Assembly (NCBI GenBank): GCA_016871255.1 | Contig: VFZH01000011.1 | Location: 1 to 45,681 of the forward strand | Direction of reading: 5' to 3' | Source: Acidimicrobiia bacterium | Lineage (GTDB): Bacteria > Acidobacteriota > Vicinamibacteria > Vicinamibacterales > UBA2999 | Length of the DNA stretch: 45,681 bases | Shown here: piece by piece, positions 19,137 through 30,991 of the stretch | Position numbering within the stretch: position 1 is the stretch's first letter | Layout: each line of letters begins with the position of its first letter | Translations under genes and position numbers: made by a program | The notes under the pieces: model-generated | Database searches by the model: none | Told to the model about the DNA's origin: nothing | What the model saw: only the letters and a program-made list of their open reading frames with translations

Positions 19137-20989
19137 GCCGGGGGCGCCGCGCGCCGCGGCTGCCGGAGAGAGACTTCGAGCATCGCGATAGCGGCAGGCG
19201 TGACTCCAGGGATCCTCGACGCCTGCCCGAGCGTTTCCGGTCGGACCTGCTCCAGCCGCTGCACGACTTCCCTGGAGAGGCCGGCCACGCCGGCAAACTC
19301 GAACCTCGGAGGGATCCGCCGGTCCTCCTCCTCCCGGAGCCGCACCGCACGTGCCAGGTCGCGCTCCAGATAGCCCGCGTACTTCGCTTCCGTTTCCACG
19401 CTGGCGATGTCCAGTTCCGGCCGACCCGGCGAAGTCTCCAGGCTGACAAGGCGCTGGTCCACGAGGTCCGCCAGCTTCACATCCGGTCGGCGAACATGCT
19501 GCGCGAGCGGGACCCTCCCCGCCGCGGACGCTATCGTGGTGCGCGCCAGATGGCTCCGGTTCCGCTCGAAGCGCTCCCGGCGCGCCTCGAAACGCCTCCA
19601 CCGCGTGTCATCGACGAGGCCCACCTCCCGACCCCTGCCTGTCAGGCGCAGGTCGGCGTTGTCGATCCGCAGCAGCAGCCGATACTCCGCTCGCGACGTG
19701 AACATGCGATACGGCTCCAGGCACCCGCGCGTCACGAGATCGTCGATCAGGACGCCGATGTACGCCTCTTCCCGGCCGAGCACCATGGGTGGTCGTCGCT
19801 GCAGCAACCGCGCGGCGTTGACGCCGGCCATCAGCCCCTGCGCCGCGGCCTCCTCGTAGCCGGACGTGCCGTTGATCTGCCCGGCAAGAAACAGCCCGTC
19901 GATGCGGTGCGTCTCCAGGGACCGCTTCAGCTCCGTCGGCTGGATGAAGTCGTACTCCACGGCGTACCCGGGCCGCAGCATCACCGCGTCCTCGAGGCCT
20001 GGCAGCGCCTGCACCAGCGCACGCTGGACATCGGCTGGGAGACTCATCGAGAAGCCGTTCACGTAGACCTCGTCCACGTCCAGCCCCTCGGGCTCGAGGT
20101 AGATCTGGTGCCGTTCCCGCTCCGGGAAACGCATGATCTTGTCCTCGAGCGATGGGCAATACCGTGGTCCGATGCCACGGATCTGACCGTTGAACAGCGG
20201 GCTCGCGTGGACGTGGCGGCGGACCAGCTCCGCCACCCTGTCCGTCGTGTGGAGCAACCAGCAGCTCACGCGGTTGACCGGTCGCTCATCAGTGAGAAAC
20301 GAAAACGGCTCCGGCACCGCATCGCCGCGCTCCTCCGCGAACCTGCCAGCCGCCGTACAGCCCTCGAAATCGATGCTCGCGCGGTGCAGCCTTGGCGGCG
20401 TCCCGGTCTTCAACCGGCCCCAGTTGAACGCCTGGGCCTTGAGCGACTCCGCAAGGTGAATCGCCGCTGGCTCGTCGGAGCGTCCGGCAGCGCGACGCTC
20501 GGTGCCAACGTGGATCAAACCATTCAGGAACGTCCCCGTCGTGATGACCAGCGCCCTGCAGGCGATCCGGGCGCCCTCGTCGAGCTCCACGCCCGTCACT
20601 CTCCCGAACTCCACCAGGATCCGGCTCACCTGAGCCTCGACCCAGGACACTCCCGGCTCGGCCGCCAGTGAGTCAGCCATCCACCGCGCGTACGCACGCT
20701 TGTCCGCCTGCGCGCGCGGCGACCAGACCGCCGGTCCCCGGCTGCGATTCAGCAGCTTGAACTGCAGTCCCGTCGCGTCGATCGCCGCACCCATCAGGCC
20801 GCCCAGCGCATCGATCTCCCGGACGAGATGCCCTTTCGCCGTCCCTCCGATAGCTGGATTACAGGGCATGTGACCAATTGTTGCCCTGGACAGGGAGCAC
20901 AGCCCCACGCTGCAGCCGAGCCGCGCTGCCGCTCTGGCCGCCTCGAGTCCGGCATGCCCGGCCCCGACCACCACGACGTCGAACGTCAT
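19133..20989 (-). CDS. mnmG: tRNA uridine-34 modification enzyme MnmG (GidA)
   Basis: The FAD partner of MnmE, installing carboxymethylaminomethyl groups on wobble U34. It is 618 residues. FAD motif [20 protein letters not shown] opens the protein; [20 protein letters not shown] and KTGTPPRL are signatures; [20 protein letters not shown] and [20 protein letters not shown] mark the C-terminal part. ATG 20989 lies 4 nt after the mnmE stop. Confidence 0.98.
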   Translation of the reverse strand: MTFDVVVVGAGHAGLEAARAAARLGCSVGLCSLSRATIGHMPCNPAIGGTAKGHLVREIDALGGLMGAAIDATGLQFKLLNRSRGPAVWSPRAQADKRAYARWMADSLAAEPGVSWVEAQVSRILVEFGRVTGVELDEGARIACRALVITTGTFLNGLIHVGTERRAAGRSDEPAAIHLAESLKAQAFNWGRLKTGTPPRLHRASIDFEGCTAAGRFAEERGDAVPEPFSFLTDERPVNRVSCWLLHTTDRVAELVRRHVHASPLFNGQIRGIGPRYCPSLEDKIMRFPERERHQIYLEPEGLDVDEVYVNGFSMSLPADVQRALVQALPGLEDAVMLRPGYAVEYDFIQPTELKRSLETHRIDGLFLAGQINGTSGYEEAAAQGLMAGVNAARLLQRRPPMVLGREEAYIGVLIDDLVTRGCLEPYRMFTSRAEYRLLLRIDNADLRLTGRGREVGLVDDTRWRRFEARRERFERNRSHLARTTIASAAGRVPLAQHVRRPDVKLADLVDQRLVSLETSPGRPELDIASVETEAKYAGYLERDLARAVRLREEEDRRIPPRFEFAGVAGLSREVVQRLEQVRPETLGQASRIPGVTPAAIAMLEVSLRQPRRAAPPA

Positions 20990-20993
20990 CCGT

Positions 20994-22334
20994 CTACTTC
21001 CCGATGCAGAATCGTTCGAAGATGTGCCGAAGCACCGCGTCGTGCGCGCGCACACCCCGTATCTCGTCCAGCGCCTGCTGCGCCCTCTGCAGATCGCTCA
21101 ACACCAGTTCCTCCGGGAGGGCCTCCCCGCGAACAGCGGACTCGGCATGCGCCAGGTGCGCCTCCGCCGCTTCCAGCAGCGCGATATGGCGCAGGTTCGA
21201 AATCCCGGGCGCATCGTGCCACCCATCCTCTCCTGCCAGCTCCGCCTTCAACCGGTCCCGCAACATCGCCATGCCCTCGCCTGTCACGGCCGCCACCGGC
21301 AGGGCGGCGCACCCCAATTCCTCTCCGTTCCACGCCGCCGCCAGGTCGTTCTTGCTGCCCACCACGATCCGGCGTGCGCCCTCCGTCGCGCGCAGCACGG
21401 CCCGGTCCTGTTCGTCCAGCGGCCGCGATCGGTCCGCCACCACCAGCGCAACTGTCGCCACCCCGATCGCCTGCCGCGCCCGCGCGATGCCCTCCTGCTC
21501 CACGCCGCCGGCGTCATCGCGAAAACCGGCCGTATCCACGAGCGTCACGGGCACGCCATTCAGATCCACCACCTCCGTAACGAAGTCACGCGTCGTGCCA
21601 GGCTCCGCCGACACGATCACGCGCGCCTGTCCGGCCAGCGCATTGAACAGCGTCGACTTCCCGCTGTTCGTCCGCCCGACGATCACCACCCGCGCGCCTT
21701 CGCGTACCACGCGTCCGCGATCCGCCTCCGACAGCAGCGTCCGCACATCACGGCGCACCTGCTTCAGCCGGCCCGCCACTTCGTCCGCGTCCGCGAAGTG
21801 GTACCCCTCGTCCGGGAAATCGAGCGACGCTTCCAGCGTCGCCATCAGATCGAACAGCACTTCGGCGACCGCGCGGATGCGCCGCGTGAGTGTGCCTTCG
21901 AGCTGGTCGAACGCCGCCCGAGCCTGCAGGGGCGTCACCGCCTCCACCAGATCGATCACGGCCTCGGCCTGTATGAGATCGACCCGCCCGTGCAGGAACG
22001 CGCGCAGCGTGAACTCGCCGGGCTCCGCCACGCGCGCGCCCTGTGCCTGCGCGGCACGCACGATCCCGCGCAGAACCACCGGGCTGCCGTGGACGCTGAT
22101 CTCCACCACGTCCTCGCCCGTGTAGGAACGCGGCGCCTCGAACAGCGTCACGATGGCTTCGTCGAGATCGAGGATCCTGGCGAGCGTTGCGTACCGCGGC
22201 CGCAGTGGTTTCGGCCTGTCGATCAGGGCCCCGGCGATCGCTGCGCTCTTCGGGCCGCTCAGCCGCACCACGCCGAGCCCGCCACGCCCCGGCGGCGTGG
22301 CGATCGCCACGATGGTGTCGCTGGTCGAGAACAT
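20994..22334 (-). CDS. mnmE: tRNA modification GTPase MnmE (TrmE)
   Basis: A 446-residue GTPase. The N-terminal domain ([22 protein letters not shown]) binds formyl-tetrahydrofolate, the G domain sits at about 215-370 (G1 GRTNSGKS, G3 DTAG, G4 GSKND) and the protein ends in FCIGK with the family's C-terminal Cys. The G4 motif reads SKND where NKxD is usual. It lies between jag and mnmG. Confidence 0.97.
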   Translation of the reverse strand: MFSTSDTIVAIATPPGRGGLGVVRLSGPKSAAIAGALIDRPKPLRPRYATLARILDLDEAIVTLFEAPRSYTGEDVVEISVHGSPVVLRGIVRAAQAQGARVAEPGEFTLRAFLHGRVDLIQAEAVIDLVEAVTPLQARAAFDQLEGTLTRRIRAVAEVLFDLMATLEASLDFPDEGYHFADADEVAGRLKQVRRDVRTLLSEADRGRVVREGARVVIVGRTNSGKSTLFNALAGQARVIVSAEPGTTRDFVTEVVDLNGVPVTLVDTAGFRDDAGGVEQEGIARARQAIGVATVALVVADRSRPLDEQDRAVLRATEGARRIVVGSKNDLAAAWNGEELGCAALPVAAVTGEGMAMLRDRLKAELAGEDGWHDAPGISNLRHIALLEAAEAHLAHAESAVRGEALPEELVLSDLQRAQQALDEIRGVRAHDAVLRHIFERFCIGK

Positions 22335-22409
22335 GAGCGCCCTCGCCGATTGCGCGCCGTGCCGGCGGTGCGCACCGTCCGGACAGCCGGCGGCGGCGCC
22401 CCGTTCGCG

Positions 22410-22862
22410 TCAGCTCCTGGCGGAGATGATGACGGTCTTCATGTAGGCGTCGCCGATGCTTTCCGACGTCACGGCGGGATCTTCGGCGATCGCCAGGTGC
22501 ACGATGCGGCGCTCGTACGGGTTCAGCGGGCCCATCTCCTGCTGAATTCCGTTCCGGCGGACCTTCTCTGCGGCGAACCGCGCCATCTCGCGCAGCTCGG
22601 CGTCCTTCTCGCGGCGGTAGCCCAGGCAGTCCACGATCACGCGCTGCCCGTCACCGAGCTCGTCGCGGAACGCCGTCGCCACGACGTGCTGGAGCGCCTG
22701 GAGGCCTTCGCCCCCTCGCCGGATCAGCAGCCCGCCGTCTTCACCTTCGAGGTTGATGCGCGCGCCGTCAGGCGATTCTTCCACGGTGGCGACGAGCGTC
22801 AGCCCCATCGCCCGCACGACCTCCTGCACGAATTCCGCCATCTTCGTCGTCTGCGCCGCCAT
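22410..22862 (-). CDS. jag: Jag/KhpB-type KH-R3H RNA-binding protein
   Basis: A 150-residue protein encoded behind yidC, as in most bacteria. Residues about 1-75 form a KH domain (LLIRRGGEGLQALQHVV is the GxxG region, as RRGGEG). The C-terminal part is an R3H domain (NPYERRIVHLAIAED, with the R-x3-H core). The N-terminal Jag domain of Firmicutes KhpB is absent. KhpB proteins bind RNA and affect cell division and envelope genes in streptococci; the role in this lineage is not established. GAGGG lies 5 nt before ATG 22862. Confidence 0.9.
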   Translation of the reverse strand: MAAQTTKMAEFVQEVVRAMGLTLVATVEESPDGARINLEGEDGGLLIRRGGEGLQALQHVVATAFRDELGDGQRVIVDCLGYRREKDAELREMARFAAEKVRRNGIQQEMGPLNPYERRIVHLAIAEDPAVTSESIGDAYMKTVIISARS

Positions 22863-22870
22863 CTCTGCCC

Positions 22871-24610
22871 TCACTGCACGCGCCGGGAGTTCTTCTCCGC
22901 TTTCGGCGTCTGCCCGCCGCCCGCCGGCTTGACGCGCCGCTCGGCCGCCGGCCGCACGACGTGTGCCGGGGCCGGGCCGATGACCTTGTTGGTCACCACC
23001 TGCTGCCCGATCGCCCAGAGCGTGTTCACGAAATAGTAGATCGCCAGGCCGCTCGGCAGCGTCAGGAACATCGCCACGAACACGAACGGCATGATCATCA
23101 TGACCTTCTGCTGTGTCGCGTCTCCGGTCGTCGGCGTCAGCTTCTGCTGCCAGAACATCGTCACGCCCATCAGCAGCGGCGTCACGTAGAGCGGGTCGTG
23201 CCTCGACAGATCCTGAATCCACAGCACGAAGGGCGCACCGCGCAGCTCGATCGCCTCCGACAGCAGCGCGTAGAAGGCAAACAGCAGCGGGAACTGCAGG
23301 ACCATCGGAATGCAGCCGCTCGCCGGGTTGACCCCCTTCTCCCGGTAGAGATTCATCATCTCCGTGTTCATCTTCTGCCTGGCGGGGTCGGTGACCTTCA
23401 GTCCGGCGTACCGCTCCTGGATCACCTTCAGCTGCGGCTGCAGTTCCTGCATCTTCCGCATCGACACCACCGTCTTGTGCCGGAGCGGGAAGATGACGAT
23501 GTTCATCAGGATGGTGAGCGCGATGATGGCCCACCCGTAGTTGCCCAGGTAGCCGTAGATCCACTGGAGGGCGCTCAGGAAGGGCACCGCGAGCCACGCC
23601 CAGAAGCCGAAGTTGATCGCGCGGACGAACTCTCCGTCCACTGCCTGCAGCACGTCGAACGCCTTGGGTCCGATGTAGTACCGCAGCTCCGTGTCGCCCG
23701 CGGACACGACACGGTACGACAGGAGCTCCCGTGTTTCGCCGGGCGCGTCCGCGACCGGCAGCCGCAGTCCCCGGTACGCCACCTCGATCTCGCCCGGGTT
23801 CACGATTGCCGTGATGAAGTAGTGATCCTCGACACCCACGAAGCGGAAGGATCCGCGGTGCTCGGGCGTCTCCGCCACGCTGCCGACCGCGATCCGCTCC
23901 ACGTCCTCACCCGTGTGGAAGATCGCGTTCGGCGGCAGGGAACTGCGGTCGCCGAAGAAGCTCCCGCCCGTGGCCATGACCAGGTCACCCGGGCCGGCTC
24001 CCCATTCGATCGAGGACGAGACCGGCTGGCCACCCCGTCGAACGGCAACCCTTGCCGTCAAGAGGTACGTCGATGGATCCAGGTGAAAGACCTTCTCCGC
24101 CGACAGACCGCTCTCGTCTTCGAACTCGAAGCGCAGCTCCGTCCCGTCCGGCCCACCCTGCTCGCTCGCGCGATACAACGCGGCGTTGAGGCGCGCCGTG
24201 AGACTGTCATCGTCGGCCTGCAGCGTGAACGGGAGCGCCTCGCCCGGCGGCAGATCCTGCGTCACCATGTCCACCGGCTCGCCCTGCGCGTCGTCGTACT
24301 CCTTCAGCCGCCAGCTGATGAGCCGTGCACCGCGATTCGTGAACACGGCACGCACGACCGGTGTCTCCACGACGATCTCGCGCTCCGTGCTCTCGCCAAC
24401 CACCATGGCAGCCTCCGGTGCTGCCGCCGCGGCAACCACCGGCTCGGAGGGCGGCCGGGCACCGCCGACGTTCCCGGCCGGAGCCTGGGCCGCAGCCGGG
24501 GCCGCTGGCGCCGCGTTGTCAGGGCGGGGCGGGGGAGGAAGGAAGAACGCCTGGTAGGCGTACAGCACCACGAAGGAGAGCACGACCGCGAGCAGCGCAC
24601 GCCGTTCCAT
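22871..24610 (-). CDS. yidC: Membrane protein insertase YidC
   Basis: Inserts and folds inner-membrane proteins, alone or with SecYEG. It is 579 residues in the Gram-negative format: TM1 (ALLAVVLSFVVLYAYQAFF), a Pro/Ala-rich linker (about 25-75), a large periplasmic beta-sandwich (about 85-345) and the conserved five-TM core (GNYGWAIIALTILMNIVIFPLRHK, with the conserved Arg; SGCIPMVLQFPLLFAFYALL; LPSGLAIYYFVN). ATG 24610 shares its A with the yidD stop codon (TGATG). Confidence 0.97.
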   Translation of the reverse strand: MERRALLAVVLSFVVLYAYQAFFLPPPPRPDNAAPAAPAAAQAPAGNVGGARPPSEPVVAAAAAPEAAMVVGESTEREIVVETPVVRAVFTNRGARLISWRLKEYDDAQGEPVDMVTQDLPPGEALPFTLQADDDSLTARLNAALYRASEQGGPDGTELRFEFEDESGLSAEKVFHLDPSTYLLTARVAVRRGGQPVSSSIEWGAGPGDLVMATGGSFFGDRSSLPPNAIFHTGEDVERIAVGSVAETPEHRGSFRFVGVEDHYFITAIVNPGEIEVAYRGLRLPVADAPGETRELLSYRVVSAGDTELRYYIGPKAFDVLQAVDGEFVRAINFGFWAWLAVPFLSALQWIYGYLGNYGWAIIALTILMNIVIFPLRHKTVVSMRKMQELQPQLKVIQERYAGLKVTDPARQKMNTEMMNLYREKGVNPASGCIPMVLQFPLLFAFYALLSEAIELRGAPFVLWIQDLSRHDPLYVTPLLMGVTMFWQQKLTPTTGDATQQKVMMIMPFVFVAMFLTLPSGLAIYYFVNTLWAIGQQVVTNKVIGPAPAHVVRPAAERRVKPAGGGQTPKAEKNSRRVQ

Positions 24611-24882
24611 CACGTCGTCCTGTGACCAGAGCCCGGGGGCAGCACGGGATCGAAGCCCGACCCGCCCAACGGCTGGCACCGCGCCAGGCGGCGGAGGCCC
24701 AGCAGTGTCCCCCGGCCGGCGCCGTGCAGTCGGATGGCGTCACCCATGTAGTCTGCGCATGAGGGATGGAACCGGCACGCGCCGGCGAAGAACGGAGAGA
24801 GGACCAGCTTATACGCCCGCAGTACGGCCAGCGCGACGCGCGCTGGACCGGTGACGCGGGCGGTCGCCGGGACGGGGTGCAC
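24610..24882 (-). CDS. yidD: Membrane protein insertion efficiency factor YidD
   Basis: A 90-residue protein with the full family signature: LVLSPFFAGACRFHPSCADY, AIRLHGAGRGTLLGLRRLARC and GGSGFDPV, with three conserved Cys. It helps YidC-dependent insertion. The chosen GTG at 24882 has GGAG about 10 nt upstream. It overlaps the end of rnpA by 74 nt in another frame, because both lack a better alternative. Confidence 0.9.
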   Translation of the reverse strand: MHPVPATARVTGPARVALAVLRAYKLVLSPFFAGACRFHPSCADYMGDAIRLHGAGRGTLLGLRRLARCQPLGGSGFDPVLPPGSGHRTT

Positions 24883-25216
24883 GGGTGAGAAGCTCCTGGA
24901 AGTCGGCTTCGAGCCTGGGGTACGGGGCGTGCAGCATCTCACGTCGCGGCACGATCACGAGATCGAGACCGGCCGAGGGCCTGTGGTGCCTGAACAGCTC
25001 GCGCGCCAAGCGCTTCAGGCGATTCCGCTCCACCGCCGTTCCCAGCTTTCGCGATGCGGCCACGCCCAGGCGCGCCCTCGCGTGTCCGCTGGTCCGGCGA
25101 AACAGCACCATGAACCGGCCGGAGAGACGTGAACCGTCCTCGTAGACGCGCTCGAACTCCGGCCTCTGTCGCAGACGCTCGGCCGGCGTCAGCCGGCCGG
25201 TGCGGCGGGGAGTCAC
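24809..25216 (-). CDS. rnpA: Ribonuclease P protein component
   Basis: The protein subunit of RNase P, 135 residues. RLRQRPEFERVYEDGSRLSGRF, LGVAASRKLGTAVERNRLKRLARELFR (the RNR motif that binds the catalytic RNA) and LVIVPRRE are typical. The C-terminal 25 or so residues form a basic tail beyond the usual end, inside the overlap with yidD. The start is GTG 25216, preceded by GGGGAG at 5 nt. It follows rpmH by 14 nt. Confidence 0.95.
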   Translation of the reverse strand: MTPRRTGRLTPAERLRQRPEFERVYEDGSRLSGRFMVLFRRTSGHARARLGVAASRKLGTAVERNRLKRLARELFRHHRPSAGLDLVIVPRREMLHAPYPRLEADFQELLTRAPRPGDRPRHRSSARRAGRTAGV

Positions 25217-25230
25217 TGGTCTCCCCGCGC

Positions 25231-25383
25231 TCAGCGTTCGTCGGACACCGTCAGCCGCTTGCGTCCCCTGGCCCGCCGGCGAGCCAGCACTACCCGGCCG
25301 TTCTTCGTGGACATGCGAACGAGGAACCCGTGCGCCTTCTTCCGGCGCCGGACGTTCGGCTGGTATGTACGCTTACCCTTCAT
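25231..25383 (-). CDS. rpmH: Large ribosomal subunit protein bL34
   Basis: A 50-residue, very basic ribosomal protein: [20 protein letters not shown] is the family start, followed by [23 protein letters not shown] 25383 was chosen by homology; a longer frame from 25428 adds 15 non-conserved residues. It leads the rpmH-rnpA-yidD-yidC-jag cluster, from its own promoter. Confidence 0.97.
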   Translation of the reverse strand: MKGKRTYQPNVRRRKKAHGFLVRMSTKNGRVVLARRRARGRKRLTVSDER

Positions 25384-25427
25384 GTGCGTGAGCCTGTCTG
25401 TTCCCGCTTCGAATCCGGGAACCACCA

Positions 25428-25457
25428 ACTGTATTCGTCGTGCGGTCGAGGTGTCAA
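25428..25457 (-). promoter_or_regulatory. rpmH promoter
   Basis: On the minus strand a perfect -35 TTGACA (25457-25452), an 18-nt spacer and TACAGT (25433-25428) as -10. The start would lie near 25421, giving a leader of about 38 nt before ATG 25383. Confidence 0.6.
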
Positions 25458-25569
25458 CGAAAGGTGCGGATCCGGGTGTCCGCGCAACGATCGGTGTGGT
25501 ACATTCAGCGCCTCGGCAGACCTCCGGACCTTCACGGTGGGTTCGTTGCTCTTCGGTTTCTCACCCAAG

Positions 25570-25589
25570 TTTTCCACACCTGTGGAAAA
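25570..25589. promoter_or_regulatory. Palindromic pair of DnaA boxes
   Basis: TTTTCCACA and its exact reverse complement TGTGGAAAA lie head to head, two nucleotides apart (25570-25578 and 25581-25589). Both fit the consensus TTWTNCACA. The site lies 54 bp before the dnaA start and may serve origin binding, dnaA autoregulation, or both. Confidence 0.8.
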
Positions 25590-25592
25590 CAC

Positions 25593-25601
25593 TGTGAAAA
25601 T
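25593..25601 (-). promoter_or_regulatory. Weak DnaA box
   Basis: The minus strand reads ATTTTCACA, one mismatch from TTWTNCACA, directly next to the palindromic pair. Confidence 0.4.
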
Positions 25602-25643
25602 TGGGAGTCTGCCTGAAACCTTCCGCCGGGCGGGGCACGGATC

Positions 25644-26975
25644 ATGGCACGAAGCGTGTGGGACGAGGTGCTGGGCCGCGTTGAGGCCAAAATCAACCGG
25701 CACAGCTTCTACACTTGGTTCAAGCCCTCCAGCTTCGTCGCGGATCGCGGCGCGACCATCATCGTTCAGGTTCCGGACCCCCTGTTCAGAGACTGGTTGA
25801 GCAAGCACTACTCAGGAGTGCTCAGTGAAGCGCTCAGAGAGATCGAGCGGGCCGATACGAGGGTTCAGTTCGTCATCGATAGTGTTCCTGACGAAAGATC
25901 AACACAAGATGTAGATGTACTTGGTCATAAGACCGAGTTTCAGGATGGTTCCAGCCTCTCGGGGGGGTTGAATCCGCGCTACACCTTCGACACGTTCATC
26001 GTCGGCCCGTCCAACCAGTTTGCGCACGCCGCCAGCCGGGCGGTCGCGGAGGCCCCGTCCGGCTCGTACAACCCGCTGTTCATCTACGGTGGAGTCGGCC
26101 TGGGAAAGACCCACCTGATGCACGCCATCGGGCAGCACGTGCTGCGCCACAGCCGGAACCTCCGGCTCACCTACATCTCGTCGGAGCGCTTCATGAACGA
26201 GATGATCAACGCCGTTCGATTCGAGCGGATTCTGGATTTCCGCGAGCGGTACCGAAGCGTGGACGTGCTGCTGGTCGACGACATCCAGTTCGTGTCGGGC
26301 AAGGAGGGCACGCAGACCGAGTTCTTCCACACCTTCAACGCCCTCTACGACGCCCAGAAGCAGATCGTGCTCAGCAGCGATCGACCTCCCAACGAAATCC
26401 CGGCGCTCGAGGAGCGCCTGCGCTCTCGATTCGAATGGGGCTTGACCACGGACATCCAGCCCCCGGACATCGAAACGCGGGTGGCGATCCTGAAGCGCAA
26501 GGCGGACGCCGAAGGCGTCCCCCTGGCTGACGACGTGGCGCTGTTCATCGCCGGCCGCATCAGGTCGAACATCCGCGAGCTCGAGGGCTCGCTCATCAGG
26601 CTCGTTGCCTACGCCTCGTTGACCGGCCGGCAGTTGTCGCTCGACCTCGCCCAAGAAGTCCTCCGCAATGTGATCGACCAGGATGACAAGGCGGTCACGA
26701 TCGATGCGATCCAGCGTTTCGTGTCCGAGTACTACCAGTTGAAGGTTGCGGATCTGAAGTCCCGGAACAACTCGAAGTCGATCGCCATGCCCAGGCAGGT
26801 GGCGATGTACCTCTGCAAGAACCTCACGAGCGCGTCGCTTCCGGAGATCGGCCGCAGCTTCGGCGGCAAGCACCACTCGACCGTGATTCACTCCATCAAG
26901 AAGGTCGAAGACCTCCGCCGCGTCGACAAGCATTTCAACACCCTGGTCAGCGGTTTTCTCCAGTCTTTTCGCTGA
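25644..26975 (+). CDS. dnaA: Chromosomal replication initiator DnaA
   Basis: A 443-residue AAA+ initiator. Domain I (about 1-85; VWDEVLGRVEAKINRHSFYTW) interacts with helicase loaders. Domain II is a short linker. Domain III carries Walker A GGVGLGKTH (about 149-156), Walker B LLVDDIQF (about 209) and SSDRPP. Domain IV binds DnaA boxes through a helix-turn-helix with IGRSFGGKHHSTVIHSIKKV (about 400-420). The first gene to the right of the origin spacer; the first codon of the conserved start MARSVWDEV is ATG 25644. Confidence 0.98.
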   Translation: MARSVWDEVLGRVEAKINRHSFYTWFKPSSFVADRGATIIVQVPDPLFRDWLSKHYSGVLSEALREIERADTRVQFVIDSVPDERSTQDVDVLGHKTEFQDGSSLSGGLNPRYTFDTFIVGPSNQFAHAASRAVAEAPSGSYNPLFIYGGVGLGKTHLMHAIGQHVLRHSRNLRLTYISSERFMNEMINAVRFERILDFRERYRSVDVLLVDDIQFVSGKEGTQTEFFHTFNALYDAQKQIVLSSDRPPNEIPALEERLRSRFEWGLTTDIQPPDIETRVAILKRKADAEGVPLADDVALFIAGRIRSNIRELEGSLIRLVAYASLTGRQLSLDLAQEVLRNVIDQDDKAVTIDAIQRFVSEYYQLKVADLKSRNNSKSIAMPRQVAMYLCKNLTSASLPEIGRSFGGKHHSTVIHSIKKVEDLRRVDKHFNTLVSGFLQSFR

Positions 26976-26985
26976 ATCCACAGCC

Positions 26986-27008
26986 GTGCACAACTCCGGT
27001 TGTGCACA
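26986..27008. promoter_or_regulatory. Inverted repeat with DnaA-box-like halves
   Basis: GTGCACAAC-TCCG-GTTGTGCAC is a perfect inverted repeat with 9-bp arms and a 4-nt loop; the right half plus the next base is TTGTGCACA, one change from TTATNCACA, and the left half reads TTGTGCACG on the other strand. It lies 10 bp after the dnaA stop. A small hairpin terminator is unlikely because no T-run follows. Confidence 0.5.
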
Positions 27009-27135
27009 GCGTCCATCCGGGTCTCTGCGACCAGCCGATCCACCGGATCCCGACCAGGACTCCGCCTCTGGATCCACGGATGGAGACAGCCTTTAAAGCA
27101 CTGAAAACAAACAAGTAGTCCTTCAAATTGCGGCT

Positions 27136-27163
27136 TTGAACAGCGCCTTCTTTCTTGTATAAT
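27136..27163 (+). promoter_or_regulatory. dnaN promoter
   Basis: TTGAAC (-35, 27136-27141), a 16-nt spacer, and a perfect TATAAT (-10, 27158-27163). Transcription would begin near 27170 and leave a leader of about 70 nt. It can drive dnaN-gyrB and perhaps gyrA separately from dnaA. Confidence 0.75.
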
Positions 27164-27238
27164 TCTGTGTCTCTTTGATCCTCCTGAAGAACTACTTACG
27201 AGCGGACGAGTCGACCCGCTCCGAGGGTAAAGCCCTTT

Positions 27239-30912
<3,674 letters not shown>

Positions 30913-30991
30913 GCGTCGCGTCGCGCGCCGCCGTCCGTCACGACAGGCCCGGCGTGCGCCCGAAGAGACCAACCAGCGCGTGCTGTAACGC

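Larger units (their letters stand above)
25384..25643. other. oriC: rpmH-dnaA divergent spacer, part of the predicted origin
   Basis: A 260-bp spacer between divergent rpmH and dnaA, which in most bacteria borders or contains oriC. It holds the rpmH promoter, a palindromic pair of DnaA boxes and a weaker box. The region before ATG 25644 has no strong Shine-Dalgarno. Confidence 0.6.
26976..27238. other. oriC: dnaA-dnaN spacer with origin-like AT-rich element
   Basis: A 263-bp spacer. It contains an inverted repeat with DnaA-box-like halves (26986-27008), two copies of a GATCCAC-type motif (about 27038 and 27070), then a run from about 27089 to 27180 that is clearly AT-richer than its surroundings and would suit a DNA-unwinding element. 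The dnaN promoter lies in that AT-rich run. Confidence 0.5.

Noticed and set aside
25401-25427. tRNA T-arm-like stretch with CTTCGAATC between CCCG/CGGG stems followed by ACCACCA
   Set aside because: The acceptor stem, anticodon arm and D arm have no room (rpmH lies alongside), so it is not a tRNA. It is a chance match or a small hairpin in the rpmH leader.
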